Shown here: in pieces, positions 1 through 5,595 of the stretch | Layout: each line of letters starts with the position of its first letter | Position numbering within the stretch: the stretch's first letter is position 1 | Assembly: GCA_017475845.1 (NCBI GenBank) | Contig: JAFVEU010000095.1 | Location: 1 to 14,701, forward strand | Direction of reading: 5' to 3' | Source of the DNA: Lachnospiraceae bacterium | GTDB taxonomy: Bacteria > Bacillota > Clostridia > Lachnospirales > Lachnospiraceae | DNA: 14,701 bases | Translations under genes and position numbers: made by a program | Notes under the pieces: model-generated | What the model was told of the DNA's origin: nothing | Database searches by the model: none | What the model saw: only the letters and a program-made list of their open reading frames with translations

Positions 1-45
1 AGGTTCGCAATCTGGAGGTCAGGGGTTCGATCCCCCTATGGTCCA
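1..45 (+). tRNA. tRNA-Ala (anticodon CGC), 3' part only
   Basis: Only the 3' part lies in the window. Seen: anticodon loop TTCGCAA (4-10) with anticodon CGC at 6-8, 3' anticodon stem TCTGG (11-15), variable loop AGGTC (16-20), T stem AGGGG/CCCCT (21-25, 33-37) around loop TTCGATC, 3' acceptor strand ATGGTCC (38-44) and discriminator A45. CGC reads the Ala codon GCG. A73 and a U at position 70 fit the G3:U70 identity pair of tRNA-Ala, but the 5' strand is outside the window. CCA is not encoded; TTAAT follows directly. The metF leader starts within a few bases, so processed read-through from the tRNA is possible. Confidence 0.85.
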
Positions 46-46
46 T

Positions 47-63
47 TAATTGTCATAAGGAGG
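47..63 (+). repeat. 17-bp direct repeat, upstream copy (decoy Shine-Dalgarno)
   Basis: TAATTGTCATAAGGAGG occurs here and again, base for base, at 141-157, 94 bases downstream. The copy carries AAGGAGG but no suitable start codon follows, and its GTCATAAGG part forms the 5' arm of the adjacent hairpin. Either the metF leader was duplicated or an insertion is flanked by the repeat. Confidence 0.9.
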
Positions 64-92
64 GACCCGCTTGCGGGAGGATCCCTTATGAC
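52..92 (+). promoter_or_regulatory. Hairpin 1 of the metF leader
   Basis: GTCATAA (52-58) pairs with TTATGAC (86-92); after a GGA bulge (59-61), GGGA (62-65) pairs with TCCC (82-85), and CCCGC (66-70) pairs with GCGGG (73-77) at the tip. The stem buries the upstream AAGGAGG. No run of T follows, so it is not a standard intrinsic terminator. The 3' arm CCTTATGAC (84-92) is also complementary to GTCATAAGG at 146-154, which contains the AAGG of the real metF ribosome site, so two pairings are possible. Folding is by eye; function is inference. Confidence 0.6.
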
Positions 93-96
93 CTGC

Positions 97-137
97 GCAG
101 ACGCCTGCGAACTCTGTTCGCACTTTTATGCGTCTGC
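97..137 (+). promoter_or_regulatory. Hairpin 2 of the metF leader
   Basis: GCAGACGC (97-104) pairs with GCGTCTGC (130-137), and inside it TGCGAAC (106-112) pairs with GTTCGCA (116-122) around a TCT loop. One unpaired base lies on the 5' side and seven on the 3' side. It separates hairpin 1 from the metF ribosome site. It could act as a spacer in a translational switch or be part of a small palindromic insertion. Confidence 0.6.
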
Positions 138-140
138 TTC

Positions 141-157
141 TAATTGTCATAAGGAGG
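141..157 (+). promoter_or_regulatory. metF ribosome binding site within the second repeat copy
   Basis: AAGGAGG at 151-157 is a full-strength Shine-Dalgarno, 11 bases before ATG 169. It is the second copy of the 17-bp repeat and decides the metF start against longer in-frame readings through the hairpins. Confidence 0.8.
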
Positions 158-168
158 ATTTTTTCCAA

Positions 169-1041
169 ATGATAAATGCACGCATGGATGACAGAAACTG
201 TGTTCTATCCTGTGAGATATTTCCGCCGAAAAAGGATTCTTCCTTCCCGGGAGTGCTGGAGACCGTGGACAGGATCGCGGCTCTGGATCCTGCGTTTATC
301 AGCGTGACTTACGGTGCAGGCGGCTCCAATTCAGGCAAGCAGCTGGAAATACTGGATTATATCCGGAACGAAAAGGGTATAGAAGCCCTTGCCCATATTA
401 CAAGCGTTGGCTTCAACAGGGAAAAGCTGGATCAGGGACTTGGGAAATACGAAGAAAAAGGCATTGCAAATGTCCTGGCCTTAAGGGGTGACAGACCGAA
501 GGATATGACCGATGAAGAGTTTGACAAAAGAGAATTCGAACACGCATCGGACATGATAAGATATATGCGCAGTAACGGAAAAACCGCGGATAAGCTCTGT
601 ATAGCAGGAGCCTGTTATCCGGAAAAGCATCCGGAGGCTCCCGATAAGCCTACGGACATCTTCTATCTGAAGGAGAAGCAGGACGCAGGCTGCGACATGT
701 TTATAAGCCAGCTGTTTTTTGAGAATACATTGTTCTACAGGTTTCTGGACCATGCCGGAAAGAACGGCATAACCATCCCTGTCCACGCAGGCATCATGCC
801 CATAACCGACTCCGGACAGCTGGGACGTACGGTTACCCTCTCCGGAACCTCCGTTCCGAAGAAGCTTTCGGATATCATCGCAAAATACGGAGAGGATCCG
901 GATGAAATGAAGAAAGCCGGCATCGATTATGCCATAAATCAGGCACTTGATCTTCAAGATAACGGAGTCCATGGTATCCATGTTTATGCCATGAACAAAC
1001 CTGAACTCTGTGAAGCGTTGTTTAATGCCCTGAGAGACTGA
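169..1041 (+). CDS. metF: Methylenetetrahydrofolate reductase (MetF/MTHFR)
   Basis: This predicted soluble 290-aa TIM-barrel flavoprotein reduces 5,10-methylene-THF to 5-methyl-THF, the methyl donor for methionine synthesis. Visible family motifs: EIFPPK (16-21) with the N-terminal catalytic Glu16, VTYGAGGSN (45-53), HIT (75-77), LALRGDRP (102-109) with the Asp107 of the folate/FAD site, then ACYPEKHPEA, FISQLFF and PVHAGIMPI. Length matches bacterial single-domain MetF. ATG 169 is chosen because it has AAGGAGG 11 bases upstream; the frame stays open to 88 but that extension only translates the leader hairpins. An intrinsic terminator follows within 20 bases, so it appears monocistronic. metA lies elsewhere in the window. 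The family is firm; the reductant (ferredoxin or NADH) cannot be told from the sequence. Confidence 0.95.
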   Translation: MINARMDDRNCVLSCEIFPPKKDSSFPGVLETVDRIAALDPAFISVTYGAGGSNSGKQLEILDYIRNEKGIEALAHITSVGFNREKLDQGLGKYEEKGIANVLALRGDRPKDMTDEEFDKREFEHASDMIRYMRSNGKTADKLCIAGACYPEKHPEAPDKPTDIFYLKEKQDAGCDMFISQLFFENTLFYRFLDHAGKNGITIPVHAGIMPITDSGQLGRTVTLSGTSVPKKLSDIIAKYGEDPDEMKKAGIDYAINQALDLQDNGVHGIHVYAMNKPELCEALFNALRD

Positions 1042-1058
1042 TATCATACGACTGCAGA

Positions 1059-1093
1059 ATGCTTCCGACCGAAAGGTCAGGAGCATTTTATTA
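1059..1093 (+). terminator. Intrinsic terminator after metF
   Basis: ATGCTTCCGACC (1059-1070), loop GAAA, GGTCAGGAGCAT (1075-1086): a 12-position stem with one C/A mismatch and one T-G pair, capped by a GNRA tetraloop and followed by TTTATTATT. It starts 18 bases after the metF stop. Confidence 0.85.
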
Positions 1094-1135
1094 TTAAGGC
1101 TTATATTTAAGGCCGGACTGTATATTATTCAAAGA

Positions 1136-1151
1136 GGATCTTTTCAGATCC
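1136..1151 (+). other. Short perfect hairpin in the intergenic region
   Basis: GGATCT (1136-1141), TTTC loop, AGATCC (1146-1151). No T tract follows, so a terminator is unlikely. It lies 63 bases before the small ORF at 1214 and might belong to its leader. Function unknown. Confidence 0.4.
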
Positions 1152-1213
1152 GGGTTTATCTTTAAAACCTATCAAACATACATGGATGTAAATCAAATAG
1201 CGGAGGAAAAACA

Positions 1214-1297
1214 ATGCCCTTATTAAACACACTTGGAAAACCGTCAGCAGCAGTGATCATGTTCACCGCAGCAAAAACGCGGCACAGAATAAACTGA
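1214..1297 (+). CDS. Candidate 27-aa small protein, unrecognised
   Basis: The ORF begins at ATG 1214 and ends with TGA 1295-1297, giving a basic peptide that begins MPLLNTLGKPSA and ends RHRIN. GGAGG at 1202-1206 is 7 bases upstream, a good ribosome site, which is the main support. A modestly hydrophobic middle (AAVIMFTAA, residues 12-20) lies between polar ends. I recognise no family. It may be a real small protein, a leader peptide, or the broken start of a lost gene, since the downstream DNA has no coding continuation and runs into the hairpin array. Confidence 0.35.
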   Translation: MPLLNTLGKPSAAVIMFTAAKTRHRIN

Positions 1298-1345
1298 GTA
1301 ACTCGTCAAAGCTTAGAATAAACAATTAAACATAAGTGCCGGTCA

Positions 1346-1675
1346 TCCTCCGGAAGCCGAACCTTCGGAAAATACTTGCCTAGACGGCAAAACCGTAGGA
1401 AAGGCAAGTAAATTCCGGAGTAGAGTCCTCGGAAAATACTTGCCTAGACGGCAAAACCGTAGGAAAGGCAAGTAAATCCCGAAGCAGAATCTTCGGATAA
1501 TACTTGCCTAAAAGGCAAAACCGCCGGAAAGGCAAGTAAATTCCGGAGTAGAGTCCTCGGAAAATACTTGCCTAGACGGCAAAACCGTAGGAAAGGCAAG
1601 TAAATCCCGAAGCCGGACTCCCGGATAATACTTGCCTAAACGGCAAAACCGGCGGAAGGGCAAGTATATTCCGGA
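1346..1675. repeat. Tandem array of five 36-nt hairpin units on an exact 64-nt period
   Basis: Units lie at 1374-1409, 1438-1473, 1502-1537, 1566-1601 and 1630-1665. Each runs ACTTGCC...GGCAAGT with 7-8 bp outer arms and a conserved core GGCAAAACCG; units 1, 2 and 4 are identical, with a second inner stem ACGG/CCGT. The four 28-nt linkers between units are also self-complementary, with TCC(N)G...CGGA ends, and alternate in type: 1410-1437 equals 1538-1565, while 1474-1501 resembles 1602-1629. An 88-base block (1398-1485) recurs exactly at 1526-1613, so growth was partly by 128-nt steps. No coding reading looks real. No cas gene is present. Possible roles: structured RNA, protein-binding array, or nucleoid/terminator element. 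Confidence 0.85.
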
Positions 1676-1730
1676 CACCTGACAGACTGGATATACAATT
1701 TTTCTGCAGCCGGCGTCCGTAATATGATTC

Positions 1731-1759
1731 TTGAAAAATAGCATAAAACATAGTAACAT
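1731..1759 (+). promoter_or_regulatory. Weak candidate promoter for the response regulator operon
   Basis: TTGAAA (1731-1736), a 17-base spacer, then TAACAT (1754-1759). The -35 is good and the -10 matches the consensus at 4 of 6. It lies between the hairpin array and ATG 1809. TTGACT at 1759-1764 has no fitting -10. Confidence 0.35.
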
Positions 1760-1808
1760 TGACTTGTGTTTTTCTTCATTAAACCATCATAAAAGGAGTC
1801 TATGGCAT

Positions 1809-2210
1809 ATGACCAAAACAGACAAGAAAGTACTTATTGTTGACGATCTTCCCACGGTGCTTAAGCAGGCTGTGGAGGTGCTTGGTGCCAGATATGATGT
1901 GGATACCGCTTCATCCGGAGCAGAGGCACTTGAAAAGGTGGAAAGCTATAAGCCCGACATAGTCCTTCTGGATATGAACATGCCCGATGAGAGCGGCATA
2001 GCCTGCATGGAGGAGATACATTCAAGACCCGGATGTGAGGAGCTTCCCGTGATATTCATGGTAAACGACATGTCTGTCATGACCAATGCCAAGGCCTATG
2101 ATCAGGGGGCTTCGGATTTTATAAAAAAGCCCATAATCGCCACCAGTGTTTACAGAAAGATCGACATGCATCTTAAGCTTGCGGAGATAGGCTGGAAGTT
2201 TGAGCTTTGA
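1809..2210 (+). CDS. Receiver-only response regulator (CheY-like)
   Basis: The product is a 133-aa single receiver domain without an output domain. Seen: acidic pair D12-D13 in VLIVDD, phosphoacceptor Asp55 in IVLLDMNMP, and Lys108 in FIKKP. The switch Thr/Ser that normally follows the fourth strand is replaced: the strand reads PVIFMVND, placing Val85 at that position. ATG 1809 is used because AAAAGGAG (1791-1798) sits about ten bases upstream; an in-frame extension to 1731 has no ribosome site and reads unlike a receiver. The protein stops just after the last helix, where many such domains continue into a GGDEF or other output module, so an ancestral truncation is possible. rluF follows within a few bases. 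No histidine kinase is in the window, and the partner and pathway are unknown. Confidence 0.85.
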   Translation: MTKTDKKVLIVDDLPTVLKQAVEVLGARYDVDTASSGAEALEKVESYKPDIVLLDMNMPDESGIACMEEIHSRPGCEELPVIFMVNDMSVMTNAKAYDQGASDFIKKPIIATSVYRKIDMHLKLAEIGWKFEL

Positions 2211-2217
2211 TAAGGAT

Positions 2218-2931
2218 ATGAGAGAAAAGATAAGGATCAATAAATACCTGTCTGCTTCCGGAGTCATGTCCAGGAGAGAAGCAGACAGGTTTATTATGTC
2301 AGGACGGATCACGGTAAACGGTGAAAATGCCGTAGAGGGCATGAAGGTGGACGGCAGCGAGGAAATAAGGATAGACGGAGTCCTTCTCGACAAAAACCCC
2401 GAAAGCGAGAAAAAAGTGATCCTCTGCTATTATAAAAAAAGAGGGATCGTCACCAGCACCGTAAACCAGGGCAGGGAAAAGAACAATATAGTTGACGTGA
2501 TAAACTACCCCGTTAGGGTCTATCCCATCGGGCGCCTCGACAAGGAATCGGAGGGGCTCATACTTCTCACAAATGACGGAAGCGTGGTAAATAAGCTGTT
2601 AAAGCCCGGTAAAAAGATAGAAAAGGAATATGAGCTTTCCCTGGACAAAGACATTCCGGACAATGACATTAAAAAAATGGCAAGGGGCGGCATAGAGCTT
2701 CTTCCCGGCAGAAGGAATAAACCCTTTAAGATAGTAAGGATCGATAACTGCCATCTAAGGGTCACCCTGACGGAGGGAATGAACCGGGAGATACGCCGGG
2801 CAGCGGAGTATTACGGATACAGGGTGATGAAGCTTAAACGGATACGTTTCGGAAATATAAAGCTTGACTCTCTTAAACCCGGAGAATACAGGGAGCTTAC
2901 CGAAGATGAGATAAAAAGGCTGATGAAATGA
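2218..2931 (+). CDS. rluF: 23S rRNA pseudouridine synthase, RluF type
   Basis: The 237-aa RsuA/RluB/RluE/RluF-family enzyme isomerises uridine to pseudouridine in rRNA; the closest recalled match is RluF (U2604 of 23S rRNA). An N-terminal S4 RNA-binding domain (about 5-60) begins IRINKYLSASG and contains SRREADR. The catalytic motif GRLDKESEGLILLTNDG places the nucleophile at Asp108. Further RluF-like stretches are VTSTV...NNIVDVIN before it, VNKLLKPGKKIEKEYE after it, and MNREIRRAAEYYGYRV near the C terminus. Start: ATG 2218 gives the usual family N terminus, but its AAGGA (2212-2216) is very close; TTG 2200, overlapping the upstream gene by 11 bases, is the alternative. The stop overlaps the ligA start as ATGA, implying translational coupling. 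RluB/RluF assignment is less sure than the family. Confidence 0.9.
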   Translation: MREKIRINKYLSASGVMSRREADRFIMSGRITVNGENAVEGMKVDGSEEIRIDGVLLDKNPESEKKVILCYYKKRGIVTSTVNQGREKNNIVDVINYPVRVYPIGRLDKESEGLILLTNDGSVVNKLLKPGKKIEKEYELSLDKDIPDNDIKKMARGGIELLPGRRNKPFKIVRIDNCHLRVTLTEGMNREIRRAAEYYGYRVMKLKRIRFGNIKLDSLKPGEYRELTEDEIKRLMK

Positions 2932-4934
2932 CTTTCGAAGAATATGAAGGATTAAAGAAAAAGATCGAATATCACATGAACCTCTATTACAACGAGGATG
3001 CACCCGAGATATCCGACTACGAATATGACACCCTGATGCAGGAGTTAAAGAAAGCGGAAAAGGAGAACCCCTCCTTTGTCACCGCCGATTCCCCCAGTCA
3101 GAAGGTGGGAGGAAAAGCAAAGAGGGAAGCCGGGGTGAAGGTGACTCATAATGTTCCCATGCTCTCCATTGAAGATGTGTTTACGAAAGAAGATGTGGTC
3201 TCCTGGGTAAACAAGGTGCATGAACGCTTTCCCGGCTGCCGCTTTTCCGTGGAAGCAAAAATAGACGGCCTCAGCATGAGCCTCCGCTATGAAAAAGAGG
3301 GTGACAGACTTGTATTAAAGCTTGCGGAAACAAGAGGTGACGGCTTTATCGGTGAAGACGTTACCTTGAACGCAAGGGAGATAGATGATGTTAAGGAAGA
3401 GATAGACCTTCCCTTCCCGGATCTGGAGCTGAGAGGTGAAGTCTATATGAAGACAGAAAACTTCGAACGCTTCAATGCCGAACAGGAAAGGCTTGGGAAA
3501 AGCCCTGCCGCCAATAAGAGGAATCTCTCCGCCGGAACATTGAGACAGCTCGATCCCCTTGTTACCAGAGAACGGGGTTTGAGCATGTTTGTCTTTAACG
3601 TGCAAAAGGGCCCCGCCGAAATGATGGAGAGCCATATAAAGGCCCTTGAAACATTGAAAGATTCCGGTATAGCCGTGGTGCCCCATTTCCCCTGCAGGGA
3701 TGAAAACGAGGTATTAAACGCCATAGATAAGATAGGCGAGATGCGCTCCTCCTTTGATTTTGACATTGACGGAGCGGTCATTAAGATAGACGAGGTGGGA
3801 TTAAGGGATGCCTTCCCGGCGGGAAGCAAGTATTCCAGCGGCCACATAGCCTATAAGTATCCTCCCGAAGAAAGGGTTGTCACCTTAAATGATGTAATAG
3901 TGGATATCGGACGGACGGGGAAGCTCACCTTCACCGGAATAGTATCGGACAGCGAGACCGGTCTTCCCGCCAGGCTATGCGGCACCAACGTGTCAAGAGT
4001 CACCCTTCATAACGCTGACTACATAAGGGATATGACCATAGGCGTGGGGGGCAGGTATAAGATCTTTAAGAGCGGCGAGATTATTCCCAAATTAAACGGC
4101 TGTGTATCTGCGCCGGAAGCTGTTTTTATCCCTCCGGAAAACTGTCCCGTATGCGGAGAGGCACTTATCAGGGAAGAGGATACTGCGGATATACGCTGCA
4201 TAAATCCCCTGTGTCCCGCCCAGTCGGTACGGACGATAGCCTATTTTGTATCAAGGGACGCCATGAATATAATGGGTCTCGGGGATACACTTATCGAAAC
4301 TCTTGTAAATAACGGCTTTCTTTCAAGCTACGCCGGCATCTATCATCTTCATGAAAGGAAAGAAGAACTGATAGAAAAAGGACTTATAGGGAAAGAAAAG
4401 AATACGGAAAAGCTTTTAAGCGAGATAGAGAAGTCAAAGGAAAACGAACCGGACAGGCTCTTGACAGGCCTTGGGATAAGGAATGTGGGAAAGCGGACCG
4501 CCTCCGATATCATGAAGCATTTTAAGGATATACGCCTTCTTCCGGAAGCTTCCAGGGAGGATTTCCTCTCCGTACCCGATGTGGGAGACACCATAGCGGA
4601 AAAGCTCTGCGAATTTTTCCATAATGAAAAGGATCTCTCTGTTTTCAATGATCTCCTGTCCTCAGGACTTAACCCAATTATGCATGAGGTGGAAGGAGCA
4701 ACGGAAAAGCTTAAGGGGCTCACTGTGGTCGTCACCGGAACCCTTAAGAACTACGGACGGAAGGAGATACAGGAGGTCATCGAAAGGAACGGCGGCAAAG
4801 CCACCGGCAGCGTAAGCAAAAAGACGGATCTCCTTATCGCTGGCGAAGCTGCGGGAAGTAAGCTTGCCAAAGCCCAGGAGCTGGGCATAAAGGTAGTGAG
4901 CGAAGACGAATTTATCGCCATGCTGGATTTTTGA
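2928..4934 (+). CDS. ligA: NAD-dependent DNA ligase LigA
   Basis: The product is a 668-aa, full-length bacterial LigA, which seals nicks at replication and repair using NAD+ through ligase-AMP and DNA-AMP intermediates. Domains in order: Ia domain with SDYEYDTLMQEL near the N terminus; nucleotidyltransferase with KIDG, giving catalytic Lys111, and ETRGDGFIGEDVT; OB fold with DVIVDIGRTGKLTFTG; zinc finger with Cys406, Cys409, Cys424 and Cys429; helix-hairpin-helix repeats (about 440-590, GLGIRNVGKRTA and VPDVGDTIAEKL); and C-terminal BRCT from about 594 (LKGLTVVVTGTL). No key residue is missing. The start overlaps the rluF stop by four bases. No convincing terminator is seen in the 84 bases after it. 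Confidence 0.97.
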   Translation: MTFEEYEGLKKKIEYHMNLYYNEDAPEISDYEYDTLMQELKKAEKENPSFVTADSPSQKVGGKAKREAGVKVTHNVPMLSIEDVFTKEDVVSWVNKVHERFPGCRFSVEAKIDGLSMSLRYEKEGDRLVLKLAETRGDGFIGEDVTLNAREIDDVKEEIDLPFPDLELRGEVYMKTENFERFNAEQERLGKSPAANKRNLSAGTLRQLDPLVTRERGLSMFVFNVQKGPAEMMESHIKALETLKDSGIAVVPHFPCRDENEVLNAIDKIGEMRSSFDFDIDGAVIKIDEVGLRDAFPAGSKYSSGHIAYKYPPEERVVTLNDVIVDIGRTGKLTFTGIVSDSETGLPARLCGTNVSRVTLHNADYIRDMTIGVGGRYKIFKSGEIIPKLNGCVSAPEAVFIPPENCPVCGEALIREEDTADIRCINPLCPAQSVRTIAYFVSRDAMNIMGLGDTLIETLVNNGFLSSYAGIYHLHERKEELIEKGLIGKEKNTEKLLSEIEKSKENEPDRLLTGLGIRNVGKRTASDIMKHFKDIRLLPEASREDFLSVPDVGDTIAEKLCEFFHNEKDLSVFNDLLSSGLNPIMHEVEGATEKLKGLTVVVTGTLKNYGRKEIQEVIERNGGKATGSVSKKTDLLIAGEAAGSKLAKAQELGIKVVSEDEFIAMLDF

Positions 4935-5018
4935 CGCGGGAGGGTTATTGTGGTATTATCCTTGTCAACATATTTATGAAACAGAGTTTATGAAATTCAC
5001 CACACAGGAGGTTTTATC

Positions 5019-5594
5019 ATGTTTTGTCCTAACTGCGGAGCAGAAGTAGATGAAAATGCAAGGTTCTGCAACAATTGCGGAACAGAGATCACCGGAAGCG
5101 CGGATAGCACCGAAAGCACTGAAAGCACGGAAAGCAGTGCGGAAAGTGCAACAGGCGGGGCAGAAGACGTACAGAAGGTTGAAATCTATACGGACTACAG
5201 CGATAACGGCGGTCCTGCGGTAAACGATCCCATAAGAGGCTACGGCACCAACAGGAATATCGTACTCTGCATCATCTTTACCCTCATTACCTGCGGTATA
5301 TATTCTCTTTACTGGATGTATGTGCTGAACGAAGAGATCAATTCGCTTTCAGGTGAGGAGAACGCCACAAACGGAGGACTGGTCATCCTGTTTTCCATCA
5401 TTACCTGCGGGATCTACTCTCTTTACTGGTATTACAAGATGGGAGAGAGAACGGATACCATCAAGCAGAAGATAGGTATGTCTGCGGGAAGCAGCAATAT
5501 CCTCTTCCTTGTGCTTGGTATAATAGGCTTCGGTATCGTGAATTACATCATAATGCAGGATGTGATCAATAAGTCTGTAGAAAATATGGCATGA
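5019..5594 (+). CDS. Zinc-ribbon and DUF4234 membrane protein
   Basis: The product has 191 aa. An N-terminal zinc ribbon carries Cys3-X2-Cys6 and Cys17-X2-Cys20 (FCPNCG...FCNNCG). An acidic low-complexity linker of Ser-Thr-Glu repeats follows (about 27-45), then a DUF4234-like membrane domain. That domain holds two near-copies of ITCGIYSLYW (90-99 and 128-137) in hydrophobic segments, and a third hydrophobic segment (160-178). It probably sits in the cytoplasmic membrane with the ribbon inside. The function of the family is not known to me. ATG 5019 has ACAGGAGG nine bases upstream. Its own 84-base upstream gap suggests separate transcription, though no strong promoter is visible. Its stop lies one base from the stop of the convergent minus-strand gene. 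Confidence 0.85.
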   Translation: MFCPNCGAEVDENARFCNNCGTEITGSADSTESTESTESSAESATGGAEDVQKVEIYTDYSDNGGPAVNDPIRGYGTNRNIVLCIIFTLITCGIYSLYWMYVLNEEINSLSGEENATNGGLVILFSIITCGIYSLYWYYKMGERTDTIKQKIGMSAGSSNILFLVLGIIGFGIVNYIIMQDVINKSVENMA

Positions 5595-5595
5595 G

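Noticed and set aside
88..168. Longer metF reading frame starting at ATG 88
   Set aside because: It translates the two leader hairpins, has no ribosome site and adds 27 residues foreign to the family; ATG 169 has AAGGAGG.
1346..1675. CRISPR array (36-nt repeats, 28-nt spacers)
   Set aside because: The spacing mimics CRISPR, but two of the spacers are identical, the other two are near-copies, all are self-complementary, unit 3 and unit 5 vary in the core, and no cas gene is present.
1508..1759. Minus-strand open frame through the hairpin array
   Set aside because: Its sequence is the translated repeat, with no ribosome site and no resemblance to a protein family.
1731..1808. Longer response regulator start upstream of ATG 1809
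   Set aside because: The extension lacks a ribosome site and overlaps the candidate promoter; the receiver domain begins right after ATG 1809.
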